Source of the DNA: Auritidibacter sp. Marseille-P8566
Lineage (GTDB): Bacteria > Bacteroidota > Bacteroidia > Flavobacteriales > Flavobacteriaceae
Reading direction: 5' to 3'
DNA: 24,080 bases
NCBI GenBank assembly: GCA_943325595.2
Contig: CALPQA020000002.1
Coordinates: forward strand, 1 to 24,080
Shown: piece by piece, positions 14,414 to 20,891 of the stretch
Position numbering within the stretch: the stretch's first letter is position 1
Layout of the letters: each line of letters starts with the position of its first letter
The notes under the pieces: model-generated
Databases searched by the model: none
Seen by the model: the letters and a program-made list of their open reading frames with translations, nothing else
Told to the model about the DNA's origin: nothing
Position numbers and translations under genes: made by a program

Positions 14414-15586
14414 ATGAAACTACTTCACGTAATTGCTTCGATGGACCCAAAAGGAGGGGGCGTTTCTCAAGGAATTCGAAATTTAAGCACATACAATACT
14501 TCACTAGGAGTAGTTGCTACGGTGGTAACAATGGACGACATTACCGATGATTACGGAATTACAGACCCATTTCCGATTCATAAATTAGGTAAAGGGAAAA
14601 CAAGCTTTCAATACAATGCTTCTCTATACAGTTGGTTACTAGAAAACTGCATGTATTTTGACTGTTTAGTAGTTCACGGTATTTGGCAATATCAGAATTA
14701 TGCTGTTTTTAGCGCAATAAAAAAACTAAAAAAAGCACATAAAAAAACTCCAAAAGTGGTTGTTATGCCACACGGAATGTTAGATCCTTATTTCCAAAAG
14801 GCAGGAAGTCGTAAATGGAAAGCATTGCGAAATGAAGTAGTTTGGAAACTTACAGAAAACAGAGCGATAAATGCGGCGGATGCTTTATTTTTTACTTGTG
14901 AAGAAGAACTATTACTTGCCAGAACTACCTTTAAGGGCTATAAACCTAAAAAAGAACTGAATGTAGGTTTTGGTATTCAAAGGCCGCCTCAGTTCAATTT
15001 GAGTATGAAAGCAGCTTTTGAAAAAAGTTGTCCTCAAATTAAAAATAAAGAATACTGGCTTTTTATTAGCAGGATTCACCCTAAAAAAGGAATTGATGTA
15101 TTGATTGATGCCTATATAAAAGTAACACAGGAAAATGCAAATGTTCCAGATTTAGTTATAGCAGGTCCAATAGACACTGCTTATGCTGAAGAAATGGTAA
15201 TCAAAGCAAAGTCAAACCCTAAGATTCATTTCTCTGGAATGATAACTTCAGATAGCAAATGGGGCGCTTTTTATGGATGTGAAGCCTATGTCTTGCCAAG
15301 CCATCAAGAAAATTTTGGAATTGCTATTGTTGAGGCAATGGCCTGTAGTAAACCAGTATTGATTTCAAAAAACATTAATATTTGGCGCGAAATAGATTTG
15401 GGTAACGGTGGATGGATTCTTGATTCGGTGTCAGTACAAAATATTCAAGAGCAATTAAAAGCAATTGCGTCTCAAGATGAAAAAAGCCTTGTTATAAAGG
15501 GGAAAGCGGCTTTTGAAACGTATGCCAATAAATTTGATGTAGCGGTTTGTTCCAACCAATTTGTTCAAACATTAAAAGGATTGTAG
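14414..15586 (+). CDS. GT-B glycosyltransferase (GT4 family)
   Basis: A 390-residue glycosyltransferase. The N-terminal KLLHVIASMDPKGGGVSQGIRN is the usual acceptor-domain start with a glycine-rich loop; PHGMLDPYF and the region up to ADALFFTCEEELLLA are typical of this GT4 subgroup. The donor-binding half has FISRIHPKKGIDVLIDAY and LPSHQENFGIAIVEAMACSKPVLIS, in which the EX7E pair is intact (E in QENFG and E in VEAMA). I chose ATG 14414 with an AAAAATAAAA leader; an in-frame ATG at 14381 would overlap the acyltransferase and add 11 unrelated residues. The stop TAG (15584-15586) overlaps by one base a GTG that is the likely start of the next gene. Donor sugar unknown. Confidence 0.9.
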   Translation: MKLLHVIASMDPKGGGVSQGIRNLSTYNTSLGVVATVVTMDDITDDYGITDPFPIHKLGKGKTSFQYNASLYSWLLENCMYFDCLVVHGIWQYQNYAVFSAIKKLKKAHKKTPKVVVMPHGMLDPYFQKAGSRKWKALRNEVVWKLTENRAINAADALFFTCEEELLLARTTFKGYKPKKELNVGFGIQRPPQFNLSMKAAFEKSCPQIKNKEYWLFISRIHPKKGIDVLIDAYIKVTQENANVPDLVIAGPIDTAYAEEMVIKAKSNPKIHFSGMITSDSKWGAFYGCEAYVLPSHQENFGIAIVEAMACSKPVLISKNINIWREIDLGNGGWILDSVSVQNIQEQLKAIASQDEKSLVIKGKAAFETYANKFDVAVCSNQFVQTLKGL

Positions 15587-16131
15587 TGCAAAGAGAAATT
15601 CCAAAATATATTGATACCATTCCTAAATCGGATAAAATTTATAGACTGATTTGGCGAATCGTATCTCTATTTTTATTCAGACCTTTTTCTTTATCATTAT
15701 TCAATCCATGGCGTGTTTTTGTATTAAAAAGTTTTGGATCTAAAATTGGAAAACATAGTGTAGTTCATTCCTCAGTTTATATTCCTTCGCCAAGAAGCTT
15801 GTCGATGGGTTCACATTCTACTCTAGGACCAGAAGTGAAATTACATTTCGGGAAAACGATAATTGGTAATAAAGTTACTATTTCTCAGAGAACTTATTTA
15901 TGTAGTGCTACACATGAAATAACATCAATAAATACACCCTTTATTCATGGTGTTATTATTATTAAAGATTTTGTCTGGGTCGCAGCTGAAGCGTTTATAA
16001 TGAGTAATGTAATAATTGGTGAGGGAGCAATTGTTGGAGCCAGAGCAGCAGTATTTAAAAGCATTGACGACTGGACAGTGGTGGGAGGTAATCCAGCAAA
16101 ATTTATAAAAAATAGAAAAATAAATTTTTGA
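15586..16131 (+). CDS. WcaF-like LbH acetyltransferase
   Basis: A 181-residue (from GTG 15586) left-handed beta-helix acetyltransferase. The layout follows the WcaF family of colanic acid acetyltransferases: an N-terminal aromatic/basic segment (LFRPFSLSLFNPWRVFVLKSFGSKIG), beta-helix turns, the conserved TYLCSATHEITS with His, then IIIKDFVWVAAEAFIMSNVIIGEGAIVGARAAVFKS and the terminal VVGGNPAKFIKNR. The start is uncertain: no ATG is available near the conserved beginning. GTG 15586 gives a one-base overlap with the preceding stop; TTG 15547 would add 13 residues inside the upstream gene. It is sandwiched between two glycosyltransferases (the next begins 1 base later), so it is clearly operonic. 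Acetyl-CoA is the likely donor; the acetylated sugar is unknown. Confidence 0.84.
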   Translation: MQREIPKYIDTIPKSDKIYRLIWRIVSLFLFRPFSLSLFNPWRVFVLKSFGSKIGKHSVVHSSVYIPSPRSLSMGSHSTLGPEVKLHFGKTIIGNKVTISQRTYLCSATHEITSINTPFIHGVIIIKDFVWVAAEAFIMSNVIIGEGAIVGARAAVFKSIDDWTVVGGNPAKFIKNRKINF

Positions 16132-16132
16132 T

Positions 16133-17035
16133 ATGTTAGACATTTCGGTAATAATACTTACTTACAATGAAGAGAAACACATTGAACGTTGTATTGTCAA
16201 TGCAAAAAAAATTGCAAAGACAATCTATGTTGTTGATTCTTTTTCAACAGATGCTACGGTAATAATATCGGAAAATCTTGGCGCAATAGTGTTTCAAAAC
16301 AAATGGGAAAATAATTATGCAAAGCAATTTAATTGGGGTTTAAATAATTTACCAATTACAACAGAATGGGTTTTCAGACTAGATGCAGATGAATATTTAA
16401 CGGATGAATTAATTGATGAAATAAATCAAAAATTACCTTCTATTGATACTGTAGTTTCTGGGATAGTTTTTCCTTTGAGGAGGTTTTTTCTAAATCAATA
16501 TGTAAAAAGAGGAATTGGTAAAATGAATTTATTAAGACTCTTTAAATATGGTAAAGCGCAATGTGAAGAGCGGTGGATGGACGAACATATCAAAATTAGT
16601 GAAGGGAAAGCAATTATTTTCGACAATGGTTTTTGCGATCATAACTTAAATAATATAGGGTGGTGGACTCAAAAACACAATCAATACTCAATTAGAGAGG
16701 CAATTGATATACTAAATATTGAATACAATTTTCTTCCGTCAGAAAAGGATTCTTCGGATTATTCAATGTCGATTGACGCAGAAGAAAAAAGGCGAAAGAA
16801 AATAAAATATTCTAAAATGCCGCTTTTTTGGCGTTCTTTCTACTTTTTTCTATACAGATATTTTTATAAATTAGGATTTACAGAAGGTAAGGAAGCATTT
16901 TTATGGCACTTCCTTCAAGGTTGGTGGTACCGAACTTTAGTTGATGCCAAAATATACGAAATCAAGAAAAACTGTGGGGATGATGTTTTATTAATAAAAA
17001 ATTTTGTAAAAAAGAATTATCAAATAGACCTTTAA
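16133..17035 (+). CDS. Family 2 glycosyltransferase (WaaE/KdtX-like)
   Basis: A 300-residue GT2 enzyme. The N-terminus DISVIILTYNEEKHIERCI, the nucleotide-binding VVDSFSTDAT (residues 34-42) and the metal-binding LDADEY (83-88) are all present, in the pattern seen in the WaaE/KdtX-like subgroup. The second half has EERWMDEHI, a conserved acceptor-site element, and an aromatic-rich C-terminal region (RSFYFFLYRYFYKLG) that may lie against the membrane. It starts one base after the WcaF-like gene ends and precedes another GT2 by 20 bases. The family is known from lipopolysaccharide core and O-chain assembly; here it most likely adds one sugar of the repeat unit. Donor not assignable. Confidence 0.9.
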   Translation: MLDISVIILTYNEEKHIERCIVNAKKIAKTIYVVDSFSTDATVIISENLGAIVFQNKWENNYAKQFNWGLNNLPITTEWVFRLDADEYLTDELIDEINQKLPSIDTVVSGIVFPLRRFFLNQYVKRGIGKMNLLRLFKYGKAQCEERWMDEHIKISEGKAIIFDNGFCDHNLNNIGWWTQKHNQYSIREAIDILNIEYNFLPSEKDSSDYSMSIDAEEKRRKKIKYSKMPLFWRSFYFFLYRYFYKLGFTEGKEAFLWHFLQGWWYRTLVDAKIYEIKKNCGDDVLLIKNFVKKNYQIDL

Positions 17036-17055
17036 TATTATTTCATCAAACCAAT

Positions 17056-17799
17056 ATGCGCATCTCAATAATCACTATTTGTTACAACCGTAAAGCCACA
17101 ATTGCAAAAGCTATTGAAAGTGTTTTGTTGCAAGATTATCCCAATATCGAATATATTATCATCGATGGGAATTCTACGGATGGCACCAAAGGCATTGTCA
17201 ATTCTTATGCAGATAAAATCAGCACATTTATCTCAGAACCTGACAAAGGAATGTACGATGCACTCAATAAAGGGATGAAAGTTGCTACGGGAGATGTAAT
17301 TGGTTTAATGCATTCTGACGATGAATTTTATGATGCAACAGTAGTTACAAAAATAGTATCGGCATTTCAAAACAATCCTAATACCGATGGCATTTACGGT
17401 AATGGTATTTATGTGTCTAATGACGATCAAGAACGGATAATTAGAAATCGTATCGGAGGAGCTTACAGTTTGAAAAAAGTAAAATCAGGCTGGTTGCCTT
17501 TGCATCCAACGGTGTATTTAAAGAAAACTTGCATCGAGAAATTTGGGGATTACAATCTGGATTTCAAGATTGCTTCCGACACTGAATTCCTTTTACGCTA
17601 TTTGTATAAGTATAAAATAAGGATGACTTATTTGAATGAATATATAGTAAAAATGCGTATGGGGGGGATGAGTACCAGTTCCAAAAGAGCATTTGAAGTA
17701 TTGTTAGAAGACTATGAAATATATAAACACCATGAATTATCTGCTTTTAGAGTAGTGTTTCAAAAAAAAATAATTGCTTTAAAACAGTATATAAAATAG
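17056..17799 (+). CDS. Family 2 glycosyltransferase (WcaA-like)
   Basis: A 247-residue GT2 enzyme. The N-terminus RISIITICYNRKATIAKAIESVLLQ, IIIDGNSTDGT (residues 34-44), SEPDKGMYDALNKGMKVATGDVIGLMHSDDEF (60-91, with the metal-binding Asp88-Asp89) and LHPTVYLKK are hallmarks of the subgroup often annotated WcaA or PGL/p-HBAD-like glycosyltransferase. It ends with an amphipathic basic segment. It is codirectional with the preceding GT2 (20-base gap). Downstream is an 88-base gap before a VanZ-like gene. A single enzyme role in repeat-unit extension is inferred. Composition is slightly less AT-rich than the polymerase and acyltransferase genes. Confidence 0.91.
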   Translation: MRISIITICYNRKATIAKAIESVLLQDYPNIEYIIIDGNSTDGTKGIVNSYADKISTFISEPDKGMYDALNKGMKVATGDVIGLMHSDDEFYDATVVTKIVSAFQNNPNTDGIYGNGIYVSNDDQERIIRNRIGGAYSLKKVKSGWLPLHPTVYLKKTCIEKFGDYNLDFKIASDTEFLLRYLYKYKIRMTYLNEYIVKMRMGGMSTSSKRAFEVLLEDYEIYKHHELSAFRVVFQKKIIALKQYIK

Positions 17800-17887
17800 T
17801 TTAATTTTAATATTTTTTCGAGAGTTTATCCTTCTTCTAAATTATAGAATATATTTATCAAAAACACTTAATAGGCAAAAAGGAATA

Positions 17888-18328
17888 GTGAAGAAGGATG
17901 TAATTATAATAAAAACAGTGGTTTTTACTTTTATTTTAATAGTTGTTTTGGCAATATTATATTATTCATGGATACCAAGCCCTAGCCTAGCTTCAGAAAA
18001 TTATTTGCCACTTTGGCTTCGAAAGTGGAGCAACATATACTTCAATTTGCGCACGGCAGTTCCTTTTGTGGGTCTTGGTTTTTTATTAGAAGTATGGACG
18101 TTAATAGCGCCAAAAAAGCGAAGTAGAAAAAAAATAAATCCCAGAATAGTAAACATCTTAATAGCTGTAACTACAGTAAGTGTTGCAGAAACAGGTCAAT
18201 TTTTTATTCCAAGTCGCCACCCAGATAATATGGATTTGCTATTTGGAATAATGGGAAGTGTTTTAGGCATTTTCCTCTTTGATTTTACAAAATTATTATT
18301 CAAAATATCTAGTACAAAAAATGCGTAA
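17888..18328 (+). CDS. VanZ-like family membrane protein
   Basis: A 146-residue membrane protein with about four hydrophobic segments (residues 8-26, 56-75, 85-104 and 120-138). The C-terminal motif SRHPDNMDLLFGIMGSVLGIFL matches the conserved D-xx-D/N-xxG-xxG region of the VanZ-like family. VanZ-like proteins confer low-level teicoplanin resistance in Gram-positives, but in Bacteroidota they are common in glycan loci with unknown role. The start is GTG at 17888 in AGGAATAGTG; I see no better in-frame ATG. The gene end overlaps the start of the sugar phosphotransferase by 8 bases (18321-18328), so the two are probably translationally coupled, which suggests a function tied to the initiating transferase or its lipid carrier. 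That last point is inference. Confidence 0.8.
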   Translation: MKKDVIIIKTVVFTFILIVVLAILYYSWIPSPSLASENYLPLWLRKWSNIYFNLRTAVPFVGLGFLLEVWTLIAPKKRSRKKINPRIVNILIAVTTVSVAETGQFFIPSRHPDNMDLLFGIMGSVLGIFLFDFTKLLFKISSTKNA

Positions 18329-19721
18329 CCGTCACAAATTTACCTTCATTATTTCCTGCCTTATTGCTGATTTATTGGCAATAGGAATTGGTGTGGTTTT
18401 GTTTTTGAATTTTGCAAAAGACGATGCCATAGATTGGAATAAAATAGTTTTAGACAATATCATGAATGTAGCAATTGTTTCATGGATTATTTGTTCTTTA
18501 TTTCTAGGACTTTACCGAATGGATAGATTGTTTGGTTTAGAAGCTTTTTACCGAACCTCATGGCGTACTTTTTTATTGTATTGTATTTTTTGGCAAGCCT
18601 ATTTTTTAGCTTTTCAAGGAAGCTCACAATACCATATAGGAATAAAAGCTAATTTATTGATGTTAAGTTTATTGCTTTTCTATTTTCTGATTTCGCGTAT
18701 TATTTTTACCATTATAATCACAAATCTCAAAAGGTGGCAAAAACAAATGTTTAATGTTGCGATTTGGGGATTCAATAAAACCAGTATCCAACTGGCTTCA
18801 CAACTTGAAATCAATAATTATTCAATTAATTTTTTGGGAATTGTAGACGATACTTCTCAAGTAGTTTATAAGAGCAAAAAAGTATTTAGTGCAGCACTTT
18901 CAAAAGCCATAGACAAGGCTTCAACTCAAAACATTCAAGAATTATATGTTGTGGCCCCACCTCATTATATAATTGATTTAAAAAAATATTTCGAATTAGC
19001 TGATAATTATTGCATGCGGTTAAAATTTGTCCCTGATTTTTCAATGATTTCAACAGCTCAAATTAGCACAAGTAATTTCGATAATTTTCATGTTATCAAA
19101 CCAAGACATGAGCCTCTTCAAGATGCTTATAATCGATTGACAAAGAGAGCGTTTGATATTTTTTTTAGTCTGTTAGTAATCATTTTTGTGATGTCGTGGT
19201 TGTACCCAATTATTGGTCTTATTATAAAAAAACAAAGCAAAGGTCCCATAATATTTAAACAATTGCGAACAGGGAAAAAAAATGAATCCTTTTGGTGTTA
19301 CAAATTCCGAAGCATGAAAATGAATGGAATCAGTGATAGCCAACAAGCACAAAAAGGAGATCAAAGAGTTACCGCCATAGGAAAATTCATTCGTCGAACC
19401 AGTATTGACGAATTGCCACAGTTTGTCAATGTGCTTTTTGGTGACATGAGTGTTGTTGGACCAAGGCCTCACATGCTCAAACATACTAAGGATTACAATG
19501 ATTTGATAAGTAATTTTATGGTTCGCCATTTTGTAAAACCAGGTATAACTGGATTGGCACAAGTTTCAGGCTATCGAGGAGAAACCAAAAAAGTATCCGA
19601 CATGAAACGCCGCGTGAATGCGGATATAGATTATTTACAAAATTGGAGTTTGATAAAAGACTTAAAAATTTGTGCATTGACAATAATTATTGCCCTGAAA
19701 GGGGATGAAAACGCCTTTTAA
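18321..19721 (+). CDS. Undecaprenyl-phosphate sugar phosphotransferase (WcaJ/WbaP-like initiating transferase)
   Basis: A 466-residue polyprenyl glycosylphosphotransferase, full-length type. Four N-terminal membrane helices cover about residues 5-130, then a Rossmann-like domain (FNVAIWGFNKTSIQLA), then a fifth hydrophobic segment (residues about 275-300) leading to the catalytic domain. That domain has FKQLRTGKK, the WCYKFRSM motif, RTSIDELPQF near 359-368, GDMSVVGPRPHM near 375-386 and VKPGITGLAQVSGYRGET. It transfers a sugar-1-phosphate, often glucose or galactose, from UDP-sugar to undecaprenyl phosphate and so starts the repeat unit. I use ATG 18321, where the family N-terminus begins, rather than the in-frame ATG 18279 inside the VanZ-like gene. 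Whether the sugar is glucose cannot be decided here. Confidence 0.93.
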   Translation: MRNRHKFTFIISCLIADLLAIGIGVVLFLNFAKDDAIDWNKIVLDNIMNVAIVSWIICSLFLGLYRMDRLFGLEAFYRTSWRTFLLYCIFWQAYFLAFQGSSQYHIGIKANLLMLSLLLFYFLISRIIFTIIITNLKRWQKQMFNVAIWGFNKTSIQLASQLEINNYSINFLGIVDDTSQVVYKSKKVFSAALSKAIDKASTQNIQELYVVAPPHYIIDLKKYFELADNYCMRLKFVPDFSMISTAQISTSNFDNFHVIKPRHEPLQDAYNRLTKRAFDIFFSLLVIIFVMSWLYPIIGLIIKKQSKGPIIFKQLRTGKKNESFWCYKFRSMKMNGISDSQQAQKGDQRVTAIGKFIRRTSIDELPQFVNVLFGDMSVVGPRPHMLKHTKDYNDLISNFMVRHFVKPGITGLAQVSGYRGETKKVSDMKRRVNADIDYLQNWSLIKDLKICALTIIIALKGDENAF

Positions 19722-19737
19722 CTTAAATACATACCTT

Positions 19738-19932
19738 ATGATTATTACGTATTACTTTGCTGGTTTGCTTTCGGGTATTTCTTTGGCCTCGTTTTTTATA
19801 GGTAAAGAACTCTATCGTTTTTATATAAAAAACAAAGTTCAAAAGAAACAATTAGACAGAATGGATCGTCTCAATAGCAAAATAAAAAGTTCCATTGAGT
19901 TTGATAATGAAAATACTTCAAAGTCATTTTGA
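19738..19932 (+). CDS. Small single-helix membrane protein, unknown function
   Basis: A 64-residue protein (from ATG 19738) with one N-terminal hydrophobic helix (IITYYFAGLLSGISLASFFIG) followed by a highly charged tail, about 40 residues rich in Lys and Arg, including KNKVQKKQLDRMDRLNSKIKSS, part of which may be a short amphipathic helix. An in-frame ATG at 19705 would give 75 residues and overlap the phosphotransferase by 17 bases; either start is possible. I do not recognise the family. It is likely real because it reads directly on from the phosphotransferase, has a sensible membrane-protein composition, and is followed by a clear gap. It may be an accessory of the initiating transferase or of the Wzc/Wza machinery; no function is claimed. 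Confidence 0.55.
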   Translation: MIITYYFAGLLSGISLASFFIGKELYRFYIKNKVQKKQLDRMDRLNSKIKSSIEFDNENTSKSF

Positions 19933-19978
19933 CATTATTAGTTTTTCTATTGGTTCTCTTCTTGAATGCGATTATAAA

Positions 19979-20006
19979 TTGCACTAAAAACAGTTTCTTA
20001 ATTTTT
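19979..20006 (+). promoter_or_regulatory. Possible Bacteroidota-type promoter upstream of the Wza-like gene
   Basis: TTG at 19979-19981, a 17-base spacer, then TAATTTTT at 19999-20006, again TAnnTTTG with T for the final G. It sits in the 182-base gap between the small membrane protein and the Wza-like gene, the largest intergenic space in the window, which makes an internal promoter plausible. A weak AT-only hairpin (19997-20011) overlaps it. Chance matches are common in this sequence. Confidence 0.25.
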
Positions 20007-20114
20007 TTAAGCATAGCAAACGGCTGTGTTATTTAACCCAATTATATTCAATCAAGTTATTTATAGCAATAAGTAAATTCTTGATAAATATAGTTACATC
20101 TCTCATTTTTTATT

Positions 20115-20885
20115 ATGATTACTAAATTCAAAAATGTATTCCTGTTACTACTCTTTTTTAGAGTCCTTACATCTTGCACTTCTAGTTCAAAGTTAGTGTA
20201 CCTTCAAGATGCCAATGCTTCTAAAACCGAAAGTAAAAATGCAGCTTACGAACCCAAACTACAAGCAGATGATTTGCTAAGCATTATCATATCCGCAGAG
20301 AATCCTGAAAATACAATTCCTTTTAACATGCCTCAAATTCAAGGCAATTATGAAATCGGAAACAACCAAAACGGGATTAAAACGTATCTTATTGATAACA
20401 AAGGAGATATAGATTTCCCAGTAATTGGCAAAGTAAAATTAGGTGGACTTAGTACAAGAGAAGCAAGTGCAAAATTATCTGGTTTGATATCAGAATACAT
20501 TAAAAATCCTGGAATTAATTTGAGAATTTTAAATTTTAAAATTTCTGTTTTGGGAGAAGTGAACCGTCCGGGAAGTTTTTCTGTTAGTAGCGAAAGGGTG
20601 ACGCTTTTAGAGGCAATTAGTAATGCTGGCGATTTGACCATTTACGGAAAGCGAAACAATATTTTGATTATTCGTGAAAATAATGGCGTAAAAACCTATG
20701 ATAGGGTTGATATTACAAAGTCTGAATTTGTAAGTTCTCCTTATTACTACTTGACTCAAAATGATGTAGTGGTTGTTGAACCTAATAAAACTAGAATTAA
20801 TGCTTCAGTAGTTGGGCCAAATGCCTCACTTTTTTTAAGTGCTGTTTCTGTTTTGGCTACCATTCTAGTATTACTAATTAAATAA
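20115..20885 (+). CDS. Polysaccharide export lipoprotein (Wza-like)
   Basis: A 256-residue secreted lipoprotein. A signal peptide with hydrophobic core (VFLLLLFF) ends in the lipobox LTSC, making Cys21 the predicted lipidated residue. KLVYLQD follows, then the polysaccharide export (PES) domain with ADDLLSIIISAENPE, and an SLBB-type region around ISVLGEVNRPGSFSVSSERVTLLEAISNAGDLTIYGKR. The C-terminus has a hydrophobic segment (LFLSAVSVLATILVLLI), the outer-membrane-spanning helix expected for Bacteroidota Wza. It would form the outer-membrane export pore working with the Wzc-like protein encoded 6 bases downstream. The 182-base upstream gap may hold its own promoter. Family call is firm. Confidence 0.94.
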   Translation: MITKFKNVFLLLLFFRVLTSCTSSSKLVYLQDANASKTESKNAAYEPKLQADDLLSIIISAENPENTIPFNMPQIQGNYEIGNNQNGIKTYLIDNKGDIDFPVIGKVKLGGLSTREASAKLSGLISEYIKNPGINLRILNFKISVLGEVNRPGSFSVSSERVTLLEAISNAGDLTIYGKRNNILIIRENNGVKTYDRVDITKSEFVSSPYYYLTQNDVVVVEPNKTRINASVVGPNASLFLSAVSVLATILVLLIK

Positions 20886-20891
20886 TTAAAC

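Noticed and set aside
13809..14504. Two minus-strand open frames of 75-88 codons
   Set aside because: Antisense to the second membrane acyltransferase and the GT4 start; composition is that expected from the complementary strand.
19173..19562. A 129-codon open frame on the - strand
   Set aside because: Fully antisense to the conserved catalytic domain of the sugar phosphotransferase; a frame shadow.
19997..20011. Hairpin CTTAA-TTTTT-TTAAG as a terminator
   Set aside because: Stem is five bp, has only one G-C pair and lacks a stable core; too weak to call a terminator in AT-rich DNA.
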